From an uncultured Prevotellaceae bacterium (GTDB taxonomy: Bacteria > Bacteroidota > Bacteroidia > Bacteroidales > Bacteroidaceae): a stretch of DNA of 40,832 nt. A program made the translations under genes and the position numbers. The notes under the pieces were generated by a model. The model saw only the letters and a list, made by a program, of their open reading frames with translations, ran no database searches and was not told the DNA's origin. Shown here in pieces: positions 1 through 8,150 of this stretch (the first letter of the stretch is position 1; every line of letters begins with the position of its first letter). The stretch spans positions 1-40,832 of the forward strand of contig CAMJLB010000009.1 in the NCBI GenBank assembly GCA_946406555.1, in the 5' to 3' direction.

Positions 1-2
1 CC

Positions 3-38
3 GGCATGAAATGGGACTGGAATTACCACCTAAATTGA
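3..38 (+). CDS. Possible C-terminal tail of an upstream gene cut by the window edge
   Basis: One frame entering from the left edge reads GMKWDWNYHLN and stops at a TGA at 36-38. The residue mix is protein-like, but the stretch is too short to identify. Another frame is also open from the edge to a TAG near 89-91, so the choice is uncertain. If real, it would be the last gene before the promoter that drives the LolA-like operon. Confidence 0.25.
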   Translation, partial: GMKWDWNYHLN

Positions 39-67
39 CGCAGAACCACTTTTTTTGCACTTACTTT

Positions 68-99
68 TTTGGCTTTCTCATCGAAATATAGTAACTTTG
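68..99 (+). promoter_or_regulatory. Bacteroidota-type sigma promoter for the LolA-led operon
   Basis: TTTG at 68-71 and TAACTTTG at 92-99 are separated by 20 bp. This matches the Bacteroidota housekeeping promoter (TTTG, 19-21 bp, TAnnTTTG). The -7 element ends 34 bp before the ATG at 134. It is one of the two best promoter matches in the window and probably starts the transcript for the genes at 134-5998. Confidence 0.75.
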
Positions 100-133
100 C
101 CGTGTCTATAGTAAAAAAATTGTACCCAGTGAT

Positions 134-772
134 ATGAAAAAACTATTGTTTACCTTGCTAACCTTGCTCTTGACTCTGCTGTTGCAGGCGCAGCCCCAGC
201 AGCAAGTGGGTGTTGCACGGCAGCAAGCCATGATGGAGCAGATAGGTAAGGCAGCAGCAGGCATTCGCACCATGGAATGCGACTTCACGCAGGTGAAGAC
301 CATGAGCTTCCTCAACGACAGGCTCACCTCGCAGGGGCGCATGCTTTTCAGCGCTGAAGGCAAACTACGATGGGAGTACACCAAGCCATACAGCTACACC
401 TTCGTGCTCAATGGCCAGAAGGTCGCCATGCGGTCGGGCAAGGGAAGCCAGACAGTAGACCTGCGGCAGAGCAGGCTGTTTCAAGGCATAGCCCAGGTGA
501 TGATGAACAGCGTGACGGGCCGCGGCCTTGGTGCCCTCGACGGCTTCAGCTGCACGATGTATGAGAAAGACAGGGAATGGATAGCCATGCTTACGCCACA
601 GAAAAAAGACATGAAGAGGCTCTTCAAAAGCATTTGCCTGCACTTCAGTGGCAAGAAGCCGATGGTGACGCAGGTGGAAATGACCGAGCCTGGCGGCGAC
701 GCTACCGTGATCTCACTGAAGAACGTAAAGACCAATTGCCACATCGATGAAAAGATGTTTGCTGCTCAGTAG
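134..772 (+). CDS. LolA-like outer-membrane lipoprotein carrier protein
   Basis: This 212-residue protein starts with a Sec signal peptide (residues 1-19, Lys-Lys then a Leu/Thr-rich core ending LQAQ). The mature part matches LolA-type carriers: a stretch around MECDFTQVKTMSFL, then GRMLFSAEGKLRWEYTKPYSY, the typical strand pair of the half-barrel that binds acyl chains. LolA moves lipidated cargo through the periplasm. The gene follows a strong promoter and heads an operon with a dehydratase, glycosyltransferase and lipid exporter/acyltransferase. That context suggests a specialised LolA of a lipid or polyene cluster rather than the housekeeping one (inference). The next gene starts 26 bp before its stop. 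Confidence 0.8.
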   Translation: MKKLLFTLLTLLLTLLLQAQPQQQVGVARQQAMMEQIGKAAAGIRTMECDFTQVKTMSFLNDRLTSQGRMLFSAEGKLRWEYTKPYSYTFVLNGQKVAMRSGKGSQTVDLRQSRLFQGIAQVMMNSVTGRGLGALDGFSCTMYEKDREWIAMLTPQKKDMKRLFKSICLHFSGKKPMVTQVEMTEPGGDATVISLKNVKTNCHIDEKMFAAQ

Positions 773-1208
773 CATGTTGCTTGCCGGGGCGGCTTGCCTG
801 GCCCAGGACTTCCTGCTGCCGCTTGCCCAACGCAGCAGGTTCCGGGTAGACGTGTCGGGGCGTGGGGCACAGCTCTCGGGCATCTGCATCGTGAAGACCG
901 ATGACAGTGGCAGTCGGGGGACTTTGGTCAACGACTTTGGCATTCATGTGCTCGACTTCACCCTCTCTCCCGACAGGCAACGACTGAAGCTGCTCAACGT
1001 GATGCAGCCATTAAACCGCTGGTATGTGAAGAAAACGGTGCGCAAAGACCTGCAAATGCTCTTTGCTGCCACACGACCGGGGCTTCAAGGCGCCAAACGA
1101 CAGATAGACCGTGGCACCGACAGCGTGCTGACGCTCGACAATGCGAGGCACAAACTGAGATACTGCTTCAAACCCGTAAACGACAATGCCAATGAAACTG
1201 CTCAATAA
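747..1208 (+). CDS. Small exported protein of unknown function in the lipid-exporter operon
   Basis: The 153-residue protein has an N-terminal signal-like segment (MKRC then LLLSSMLLAGAACLAQ). A cysteine at about residue 17 follows GAA, which is not a good lipobox, so lipoprotein status is uncertain. The rest is short beta-rich sequence with no motif I recognise. Its slot beside LolA, dehydratase, glycosyltransferase and MMPL genes matches the small DUF3261-type lipoprotein of aryl-polyene clusters, but that equivalence is position only. It overlaps the LolA gene by 26 bp and the next gene by 23 bp. An in-frame ATG at 774 is possible but would destroy the signal sequence. Confidence 0.6.
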   Translation: MKRCLLLSSMLLAGAACLAQDFLLPLAQRSRFRVDVSGRGAQLSGICIVKTDDSGSRGTLVNDFGIHVLDFTLSPDRQRLKLLNVMQPLNRWYVKKTVRKDLQMLFAATRPGLQGAKRQIDRGTDSVLTLDNARHKLRYCFKPVNDNANETAQ

Positions 1209-1575
1209 TTTCTTCACCATCGTAGGAGGCAACGAATCCTGTGTGCACATCAGACTCCATGCCACGCACCCCGTCTTCAGGGCCCACTTCCCTGGCAACC
1301 CCATTACGCCGGGGGCGTGCATCGTTCAGGCCATAGGCGAACTGCTGAGTGTGAGGGAAGGGCAGAAGCTGGTGCTGCACCGGGCGAACAGCGTGAAGTT
1401 CGTTTCGCCACTGAAGCCGCAGGAGCAGCCCGTGGTCAGCGTGGTGTTCCAGACGGTGGACCATGACGACGGTGGAAGGGTGACTGCCAAAGGATACATA
1501 GAGGCCAATGGCGATATATCGACAAAGTTTGCACTGGTATTTGCGGAAGTTATGAATTTTAGAACAAGACAGTGA
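1186..1575 (+). CDS. Hotdog-fold 3-hydroxyacyl-ACP dehydratase-like protein (FabZ/ApeI-type)
   Basis: This 129-residue protein contains HPVFRAHFPGNPITPG at about residues 28-43, the active-site helix region of FabZ/FabA dehydratases (HFPGxPxxPG). In FabZ the following segment carries a catalytic Glu (IIEAMAQ), and in FabA an Asp. Here the aligned position is Gln (CIVQAIGE), so the chemistry may be altered or lost. FabZ-like enzymes remove water from 3-hydroxyacyl-ACP in fatty-acid or polyene synthesis in the cytoplasm. An alternative ATG lies at 1192. The stop overlaps the start of the glycosyltransferase gene in an ATGA junction, indicating translational coupling. Confidence 0.75.
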   Translation: MPMKLLNNFFTIVGGNESCVHIRLHATHPVFRAHFPGNPITPGACIVQAIGELLSVREGQKLVLHRANSVKFVSPLKPQEQPVVSVVFQTVDHDDGGRVTAKGYIEANGDISTKFALVFAEVMNFRTRQ

Positions 1576-2351
1576 TGATGGACATACAGGAACAGATGAA
1601 GGCCATGCGCATCTGCGTGGTGGTGCCCACCTACAACAATGCGGGTACCATCGTGGGCGTGCTGCAGCGCATACTGGCCATCACCAACGATGTGATCGTG
1701 GTGATAGACGGTTGCACCGACGATACACAGCAGCGTCTGGAGACCATACGCGGCGAACTGCTCAGCGTGGTAGACTACATGCCCAACCGCGGCAAGGGCC
1801 ATGCGCTGGTAGAAGGCTTCAAGCGCGCCATCAGCAAGGGCTTTGAATATGCCATCACCATCGACAGCGACGGGCAGCATTTTCCAGAAGACATTCCGCT
1901 TTTCGTGGAAGCCCTGCGCCAACAGCCTCACTCGCTCGTGGTGGGGGCAAGAAACCTGCATGAACAGAACATGCCGGGGGGAAACCTCTTTGCCAACAAG
2001 TTCTCAAATTTCTGGTTCTTCTTGCAGACAGGGGTGGCATTGCCCGACACTCAGACGGGATACCGACTCTACCCGCTGAACCGCTTGCGGGGCACACAGT
2101 GGATAACATCGCGCTACGAGGCCGAACTGGAGCTGCTGGTGAATGCCGCATGGCGAAGCGTACCCATCAGGTCTATACCCGTGAGAGTGTATTATCCACC
2201 GCAAAACGAGCGCGTCAGCCATTTCAAGCCGGTTGTCGACTTCATGCGAATCTCACTGCTCAACACGGCTCTTTGCATCCTGGCAGTGGTCTACGGATGG
2301 CCAAGAATGCTCATTCATAGAGTGAAACACAGAAAAGAAAGAATTAAATAG
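1572..2351 (+). CDS. Family 2 glycosyltransferase, dolichol-phosphate-mannose-synthase-like
   Basis: The 259-residue protein is a GT-A enzyme. It shows VVVPTYNNAGTI near residue 15, VVIDGCTDDT, NRGKGHALVEGF, the metal-binding DSDGQH (DxD-type) and QTGYRLYP, all typical of the DPM1/GtrB branch. The C-terminus carries a hydrophobic stretch (ISLLNTALCILAVVYGW), consistent with membrane association. Such enzymes transfer a sugar onto a lipid carrier or lipid head group. In this operon it may glycosylate the lipid or polyene handled by the exporter (inference). Starts at 1572, 1575 and the Met before RICVVVP are all possible; 1572 gives the ATGA overlap with the previous gene. Confidence 0.85.
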   Translation: MMMDIQEQMKAMRICVVVPTYNNAGTIVGVLQRILAITNDVIVVIDGCTDDTQQRLETIRGELLSVVDYMPNRGKGHALVEGFKRAISKGFEYAITIDSDGQHFPEDIPLFVEALRQQPHSLVVGARNLHEQNMPGGNLFANKFSNFWFFLQTGVALPDTQTGYRLYPLNRLRGTQWITSRYEAELELLVNAAWRSVPIRSIPVRVYYPPQNERVSHFKPVVDFMRISLLNTALCILAVVYGWPRMLIHRVKHRKERIK

Positions 2352-2384
2352 GTGAAAATATTCACGGAGATCCCGATTGTTCGG

Positions 2385-2496
2385 AATCCCGGTATCCCGA
2401 AATCTCGGAATCCCGAAATCCCAGAATCCCGAAATCCCAGAATCCCGAAATCTCGAAATCCCGAAATCCCGAAATCCCGAAATCCCGAAATCCCGC
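2385..2496. repeat. Array of fourteen 8-bp units (consensus AATCCCGA)
   Basis: Fourteen consecutive 8-bp units run without a length error from 2385 to 2496. The last four full AATCCCGA copies before the terminal AATCCCGC are identical. Earlier copies alternate AATCCCGA and AATCCCAG, giving a 16-bp higher-order period. Two degenerate units seem to precede the array (2369-2384). It fills nearly the whole 155-bp gap between the glycosyltransferase stop and the GTG start at 2507. The exporter's reading frame is open through the entire array but contains no ATG, GTG or TTG there. Confidence 0.95.
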
Positions 2497-2506
2497 AAAA
2501 AAGCAA

Positions 2507-5500
2507 GTGGCATTAGAACGATTTTTTCTTCATCTCTACGACTATCTTCGACCGCGACGGATGGTGGCTGCGATAGTGGTGCTGGCAGTGGTGGCGTGTG
2601 CCATTGTGCTGGCATGGCGCATGAACTATGAGGAAGACATTGCGCGGTTCCTGCCTCACGACGAACAGAGCGAGCGATGGGCCGATGTGTACGAAAGCTT
2701 GTCGGCGGGAGGACAGATAGCCATCGTGGTGCGCGGCGACAACACCGACACGATAGAGGCGGCCATGGACTGCCTGAAAGAACAACTGGAACAACTGGAC
2801 ACGCAACAGATGATAGAGCGGCTGCAGGTGCAGGCCGACGAGACGCAGTGGCTGGAGATGGCTCAGTTCGTTGGCAGCAATGCCCCCTACTTTCTTTCAC
2901 CTGCCGACTGGCAGCGTATAGACTCGCTGATACAGATGCCTGGCTACATCGCCCGGCAGATAAGCGACGACAAGCAACTGCTGCAACTGCCCACGGCAGC
3001 CGCCATGGCAACGACCATGCGGCAAGACCCGCTGCAGCTGTTCACGCCTGTCGTGAAACGCCTGCAGGCGTTCCGACTGAGCGAACAGTTCTCGTTGGTC
3101 GATGGCTACGTGTTTACCAGCGACGGCCGTGCGGCCTTGGCTTTTCTCACCTCGCCTTACGGCAACAGCGAGTCGGCCCATAACGACGAATTGCAGCAGT
3201 TGCTGGACCAAGCCATGACGCGTACCGCTGAAAACCATCCGTCGGTATCCGTCTCGGCCGTGGGCGCCTCGCTTATTGCAGCTGGCAACGCACGGCAGAT
3301 AAAAGCCGACAGCATGCTGGCAATGGCTGTAGCGATGGTGTTGATCGTGGCTTTGTTGGCATGGCACTACCGCAGACTGTCATTCCTGTTGTGGATTGTG
3401 GTCTCTATTGCCTTCGGGTGGCTCTTTGCCGTTGCCTGCATGTCGCTCTTGGCCCATCACGTTTCGGTCATCGTGATAGGCGTTGGCTCGGTTTTCATTG
3501 GCATTGCAGTGAACTATCCGCTCCACTATCTGGACCATTTGCAGACCGTGGGCAACAGTCGGCAGGCGCTGCGCGACATGGTGGAGCCGCTCCTCATAGG
3601 CAATGTCACCACCGTCAGTGCCTTCCTTTGCCTGTTATGGCTCGATGCCGCTGCCATGCGCGACCTGGGCCTTTTTGGGGCACTCATGCTGCTGGGCACC
3701 ATCCTGTTTGTGCTTATAGTACTGCCTTTGAAAAATTTCAACCCTACCCTCCCCACCTCTCCCACCCTCCCCACTTCCCCCACCGTCCCCACTTCCCCCC
3801 TACCCTCCTTCACAAGAAAGTTCCTCCTTGGCCTGCTGTGTCTTCTCACTCTCATTTTCTTCTGGGCCAGCCTCGACACCTCTTTCGACTCAGACCTCCA
3901 CCACATCAACTACACAACAGCTCAGCAGCAGACCGACTTAGAGCTGCTGTCGCAACTGCAGGGCGAAGCATCGGTCTATGCCGTTTCGGAAGCTACCGAC
4001 CTCGAGACCGCGCTGCGCCAGAACGAGACACAGGTGCTGCCGCTACTGGAGCGGTTGCAGGCGCAGGGGGTGGTGAGCCGTGTGAGCGGTCTGGGCGGCT
4101 TCCTGCCATCGATGGAACAACAGAAAGAACGGGCGCAGCAATGGAACAGTTTTTGGGCCCGATGGCGCGGAGAGGTTGACAGGATAGTGCGGCAAGAGGC
4201 AAGGGCACAAGGCTTCTCCGACTCTGCCTTTGAACCCTTTCTCAACCTCATAGCACAAGCCATAGAGCCACAACCGCCAGTCTATTTCGACCTGATTCTT
4301 GCCAACATGGCCGATACCTACATACAGCATGGCAGAAATGGCAACGTGCGCATTGTGAACATGGTGCAGACAACGGCTCCCGGACAGGTTACGTCGCTGA
4401 TAGGCCAGGAGACTCGGTCACCAGTTTATGCCTTCAGCAGCAACGACGTGGGTAGCCAGCTGGTGAAGCTACTGTCTGACAGTTTCAACTATATTGGCTT
4501 CGTGTGCGGTTTTGTGGTGTTTTTCTTCCTCTGGCTGTCGTTCGGGCGACTGGAGCTCTCATTGCTGTCGTTCCTGCCGTTGGCTGTGGGGTGGGTATGG
4601 ATTCTCGGCATCATGCAGCTTACGGGGCTGCAGTTCAATATCGTCAACATCATCTTGGCCACTTTCATCTTCGGCCAAGGCGACGACTACACCATCTTCA
4701 TGACCGAGGGATTGATCACTCAACTTTCCACGGGGCAGAGCCATCTTGACGGTTATAAGCGTAGCGTGGCCCTCTCAGCCACAATCATGTTTGTGGGCAT
4801 CGGTACGCTTATCATGGCCCGGCACCCTGCTTTGCGCTCGTTGGCCCAGGTCACCATCATTGGCATGGCTACCGTAGTGCTCATGGCTTTTGTGCTGCCG
4901 CCGCTCGTGTTTCATTGGCTCACCCGACAGCGCGATGGGCAGCTGCGACAGGTGCCCGTCACGCTTGCGCAGTTGGGACGCTCGCTTCTCGTGTCGCTGC
5001 TTTTCCTAGCCTTCATGTATTTGTTTCTGCTGCCCTACACTTGGCTGTATTTCCACTTGGGCCGACATTCCCATGCACATAGCTTACGCTACCACTGCCT
5101 GCTGCAGCGCATAGCATGCTTCATCGTGCATCATTTGCCGGGGGTAGGCTTCCGGCTCGACAATCAAGCGGGAGAGGATTTCAGTCGGCCTGCCGTCATC
5201 ATCTGTAACCATCAGTCGCAACTCGACCTGATGTGCTTGATGATGCTTACTCCACGCATCGTCTTTCTCACCAACGACTGGGTGTGGCATCACCCCGTCT
5301 ATGGGGCCGTGGTGCGCCGGGCTGAATATTACCCCGTGAGCCAAGGGTTGGAACCGCACCTGGAACAGCTCCGCCGCCTCTATCAGCGGGGCTATTCCAT
5401 TGCCGTGTTCCCAGAGGGCACCCGCTCGGCCGACTGCAGCATCCTGCGCTTTCACAAAGGTGCTTTCTACTTGGCTGAGCAGTTAAAAGCCCCCTTGTTG

Positions 5501-5998
5501 CCTGTCGTCCTGCATGGAGCCGGTCATGTGCTGCCTAAGCACGAACTGCTGCTACGAAGGGGCAGCATACACGTAGAAGTTGGACAGCGCGTCGTGCCGG
5601 GGCACCCGCTATGGAAGGAAGACCTCTTCATGCGCACGAAGACCTTCCGACATTACTATCAAGAACGCTATGCGCAATTGCGCCAACGGCTGGAGACACC
5701 CGAATACTTAGCACACTACGTGCGCTGTCAGTACATGTACCGTGGCCCGGAGATTGAGCGGCGTGCCCGTCGGTTCGTCTGCCTGGCCGTCGGCCAGTTG
5801 CAAGAGGAGCAGTACAGCGGCGGAGACATCATCCGTATCAGCGATCCGGGACAGGGAGAGAAGGCCTTGATGGTGGCACTTATGCATCCGCAGGCTCAGG
5901 TCTATGCCACGCTGTCATCTCGCAAAGACTGGCTCGTGGCCACCCATCTGGCAGCGGTGCCCGGCAATCTGCACTTCCTTACGCAGGGCGTTTCTTAA
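2507..5998 (+). CDS. MMPL/RND-family lipid exporter fused to a PlsC-type acyltransferase
   Basis: The 1163-residue protein starts with GTG; the first ATG is 18 codons later, at the first membrane helix. Residues 19-37 form helix 1, followed by a large periplasmic domain. Helix clusters near 269-405 and 660-825 give the usual MMPL/RND layout, with GQGDDYTIF in the second cluster. A PlsC acyltransferase domain follows: NHQSQLD puts the HX4D pair at H902/D907, and EGTR starts at E970. The last ~80 residues include DPGQGEKALMVALMHP near 1113, suggestive of a Rossmann or SAM-binding fold remnant. It probably acylates and exports a lipid or polyene product. Residues 413-430 are three PTxPTS repeats. 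Its stop overlaps the convergent phosphatase gene's stop. Confidence 0.85.
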   Translation: MALERFFLHLYDYLRPRRMVAAIVVLAVVACAIVLAWRMNYEEDIARFLPHDEQSERWADVYESLSAGGQIAIVVRGDNTDTIEAAMDCLKEQLEQLDTQQMIERLQVQADETQWLEMAQFVGSNAPYFLSPADWQRIDSLIQMPGYIARQISDDKQLLQLPTAAAMATTMRQDPLQLFTPVVKRLQAFRLSEQFSLVDGYVFTSDGRAALAFLTSPYGNSESAHNDELQQLLDQAMTRTAENHPSVSVSAVGASLIAAGNARQIKADSMLAMAVAMVLIVALLAWHYRRLSFLLWIVVSIAFGWLFAVACMSLLAHHVSVIVIGVGSVFIGIAVNYPLHYLDHLQTVGNSRQALRDMVEPLLIGNVTTVSAFLCLLWLDAAAMRDLGLFGALMLLGTILFVLIVLPLKNFNPTLPTSPTLPTSPTVPTSPLPSFTRKFLLGLLCLLTLIFFWASLDTSFDSDLHHINYTTAQQQTDLELLSQLQGEASVYAVSEATDLETALRQNETQVLPLLERLQAQGVVSRVSGLGGFLPSMEQQKERAQQWNSFWARWRGEVDRIVRQEARAQGFSDSAFEPFLNLIAQAIEPQPPVYFDLILANMADTYIQHGRNGNVRIVNMVQTTAPGQVTSLIGQETRSPVYAFSSNDVGSQLVKLLSDSFNYIGFVCGFVVFFFLWLSFGRLELSLLSFLPLAVGWVWILGIMQLTGLQFNIVNIILATFIFGQGDDYTIFMTEGLITQLSTGQSHLDGYKRSVALSATIMFVGIGTLIMARHPALRSLAQVTIIGMATVVLMAFVLPPLVFHWLTRQRDGQLRQVPVTLAQLGRSLLVSLLFLAFMYLFLLPYTWLYFHLGRHSHAHSLRYHCLLQRIACFIVHHLPGVGFRLDNQAGEDFSRPAVIICNHQSQLDLMCLMMLTPRIVFLTNDWVWHHPVYGAVVRRAEYYPVSQGLEPHLEQLRRLYQRGYSIAVFPEGTRSADCSILRFHKGAFYLAEQLKAPLLPVVLHGAGHVLPKHELLLRRGSIHVEVGQRVVPGHPLWKEDLFMRTKTFRHYYQERYAQLRQRLETPEYLAHYVRCQYMYRGPEIERRARRFVCLAVGQLQEEQYSGGDIIRISDPGQGEKALMVALMHPQAQVYATLSSRKDWLVATHLAAVPGNLHFLTQGVS
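3743..3796 (+). repeat. Three in-frame 18-bp coding repeats (PTLPTS, PTLPTS, PTVPTS)
   Basis: Three adjacent 18-bp units inside the exporter gene encode PTLPTS, PTLPTS and PTVPTS, followed by PLPS. They are C-rich, unlike the flanking coding sequence. They lie directly after the first membrane-helix cluster, where a short linker would be expected. The unit length is a multiple of three, so gain or loss of units keeps the frame. Confidence 0.9.
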
Positions 5999-7281
5999 TG
6001 TCCGTCCTCGAAACGCTGTAGTTTCTCCACATAGTATTTGCGCACGTCTTGCCAGCGGTAGTAGGGCCAGTTGTCGGTAGCCACAGGCAGCGAGGCCTCA
6101 CGTTCGTTGAGCATGGCTTTCACCAGTACGTGGCCTGCCTTGCCTTTCTTCGGACGGTAGAAAATGAGCTGTATGTTGCAGGCCATGGGGTAGATGCGGT
6201 AGTTGCGCCAGGTTTGGTCGAGCAGGTCGAGATTGTCTACCGGCTTTCCGCATTGGTCGAGTTCGAGCAGGCATGCCAAGGGCATGACGCACACCTCATG
6301 GCCGAAGCGTAGTGTGGCCTGCACTTGCTTCACCGTGTCGGCGGTCTCGATGATGTTTTTCAGCAGGTTCTGCTGACTGAAAGGCATGATGCCATCGGTG
6401 AGCGGTGCTGCACCATAGTCGAGATACCAGCCTATGTTACGAATGCGCCACTGGTCGTAGAGTTCGTCGGTGGTGAAGAGCGAGAGCAGTTCTATGTCGG
6501 TGTCGTGGCTCTGCATGTTGGTAGCCACATCAAACAGCTTTCGCATCAGGCGACTGGTGTCGAGGCTGTCGGCAGCCCATTGCCGGTCGTTGAAGAGCAC
6601 ACTGACCAGCCGTTCCGGGTGCGTGAGTTTCTGTGTGTACTCTAAGCGCGTTTTGTGCCCTTTCTTGCTGGCATCGCGAAGACGCTGCGACCATTTCTGG
6701 TTCAGGTAGTATTGCAGCGACTCGCTCACATCGTTGTGGATACGGGCAGAAGGGTTGGCGGCCGACAGTTCCTCACATTCGGCCATCATCGACAGGATAC
6801 ACCGCGGCACCACGGTAGAGCGGGCATCGATGGGCACGTTTTTCGAACGGAATATCTCCGGGAAATTCTGCACCATGCGCCGCCCTATGCCATGATGCTG
6901 GCGCTCGCCCACGGTGGTAAGGTCGCCCAGCCGCTTTACGGTGGTGGGATAGAAACGTTCCAGTTTCTCTAAGGTGCTGATGCCCTGTTGGGTGAGCTTT
7001 CCTTGTTGCTGTGCCTTCAGCAAATCGCTGATCAAGTCGCTGTAGTCGTGGTCGTTGAGCAACCAGCGAGAGCCATGCCGGCCGTAGTGCGAAAGGTAGT
7101 AGGGTTCGTAGCCCTTTGGGGCAGGCGACAACTTCTTGTCGGATAGCTGGCGGTCGTAGTCCAGGTAGTTGCTGCCACTGAGATAGGGGTTCTGGGCTAT
7201 CTCCTCGCGTGCAGATGACTGGGCTTGTGCTGCTTGCAGCAGACTGGCAAAGGCCATGGCCAATAGGAATACTTTCTTCAT
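5995..7281 (-). CDS. Secreted histidine phosphatase, MINPP/phytase-like
   Basis: The start at 7281 gives a 428-residue protein with a clear signal peptide (MKKVFLLAMAFASLLQAAQAQ); an upstream extension to 7482 has no signal and overlaps the esterase gene. The histidine phosphatase clade 2 motif appears as YGRHGSRW, with R68-H69-G70, where H69 would be the phosphorylated residue. The proton-donor motif is RFGHE at H328-E329. MINPP-type enzymes remove phosphate from inositol phosphates and other phosphate esters in the periplasm or outside the cell. It is the last gene of a four-gene minus-strand operon, 22 bp after the esterase. Its TAA stop overlaps the TAA of the convergent exporter gene. 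Confidence 0.85.
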   Translation of the reverse strand: MKKVFLLAMAFASLLQAAQAQSSAREEIAQNPYLSGSNYLDYDRQLSDKKLSPAPKGYEPYYLSHYGRHGSRWLLNDHDYSDLISDLLKAQQQGKLTQQGISTLEKLERFYPTTVKRLGDLTTVGERQHHGIGRRMVQNFPEIFRSKNVPIDARSTVVPRCILSMMAECEELSAANPSARIHNDVSESLQYYLNQKWSQRLRDASKKGHKTRLEYTQKLTHPERLVSVLFNDRQWAADSLDTSRLMRKLFDVATNMQSHDTDIELLSLFTTDELYDQWRIRNIGWYLDYGAAPLTDGIMPFSQQNLLKNIIETADTVKQVQATLRFGHEVCVMPLACLLELDQCGKPVDNLDLLDQTWRNYRIYPMACNIQLIFYRPKKGKAGHVLVKAMLNEREASLPVATDNWPYYRWQDVRKYYVEKLQRFEDGH

Positions 7282-7303
7282 AATAGCGTTTGTTTTTACA
7301 GGG

Positions 7304-8122
7304 TTAATAAGATGAGGGTTTGAAGCTCTCTCGCAGCCATATAAGGAACTCGCTGAACCAGTGGCTGGCCTCTTCTGAAGTCTTGCTCCAGGTGGTGCCG
7401 AAACCATGGCCGCCCGAACGGTATTGTATGTAGCGATGGGGAACGCCATGGGCGGTGAGCGCCGAGTCCATGAGCACTGCATTATGATAATCTACGGTGG
7501 GGTCGTCTTTGCAGTTCATCAGAAATACGGGTGGGCATGCTGCCGACACATGCTTTTCGAGCGAGAGGCTGTCGCGCATGGCTTGTGAGAACTTCCTGCA
7601 TTCGCCCAGCAGCCCTCTGCGGGAACGTTTGTGAACACAGGAGGCCGACATGGTGACCACCGGATAGCATGCTGCCACAAAGTCGGGGCGACACCCCTCG
7701 GCTCCCAGCAGGGCGGCAGAGAGGGCCAGATGGCCACCTGCCGAGAACCCCATCACCCCGACGCGGCGATAGCCTCGCTGCCGCAACAGGGCAATGGCCT
7801 TCTCTATGTCGTTGAGAGGCATTGGGTGCTGGTGGCCTGACACGACGAGGCGGCTGCGGGTGATGAAGGGCAGGATGCCGGCGGTGCGGTAGCGCAGGAC
7901 GTAGGCATCGATGCCCTGTTGCCTTAGCGAGTTTGCCACGCTGTCGCCTTCGGTGGTGGTGTCGAGCCAGAAGTAGCTGCCTCCGGGACATACGATGATG
8001 GCCGTGGCTGCACGTCGTAGCCCTGCCACGCCATCATTACTGCCTCTAAGGTCTTGCCCAAAGGCTGTTCCCACTGTCAGGGTCATGAGCCAAACGGCCA
8101 TGAGGCGTTCCAGTATCTTCAC
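7304..8122 (-). CDS. Secreted alpha/beta hydrolase, probable carbohydrate esterase
   Basis: The 272-residue protein has a signal peptide (about residues 1-22, ending TAFGQ). It shows an alpha/beta-hydrolase fold: CPGGSY at 45-50 as oxyanion-hole region, GFSAGGH with nucleophile S127, KDDPTVDYHNA with the acid at D206/D207, and GGHGF with H239. This is the pattern of Bacteroidota acetyl-xylan or feruloyl esterase-like proteins that strip acyl groups from plant polysaccharides. It lies 28 bp downstream of a modular glycosidase-like gene in the same operon, which supports a role in glycan deacylation. The exact substrate cannot be read from the sequence. Confidence 0.85.
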   Translation of the reverse strand: MKILERLMAVWLMTLTVGTAFGQDLRGSNDGVAGLRRAATAIIVCPGGSYFWLDTTTEGDSVANSLRQQGIDAYVLRYRTAGILPFITRSRLVVSGHQHPMPLNDIEKAIALLRQRGYRRVGVMGFSAGGHLALSAALLGAEGCRPDFVAACYPVVTMSASCVHKRSRRGLLGECRKFSQAMRDSLSLEKHVSAACPPVFLMNCKDDPTVDYHNAVLMDSALTAHGVPHRYIQYRSGGHGFGTTWSKTSEEASHWFSEFLIWLRESFKPSSY

Positions 8123-8150
8123 GTTTCTTTCCTCGGTGGTGACGGTATGC

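Noticed and set aside
2253..3011. Minus-strand frame with repeated GFRDFGIS-type peptide
   Set aside because: It is the 8-bp array read backwards, joined to antisense of the exporter gene. It has no start context or family similarity.
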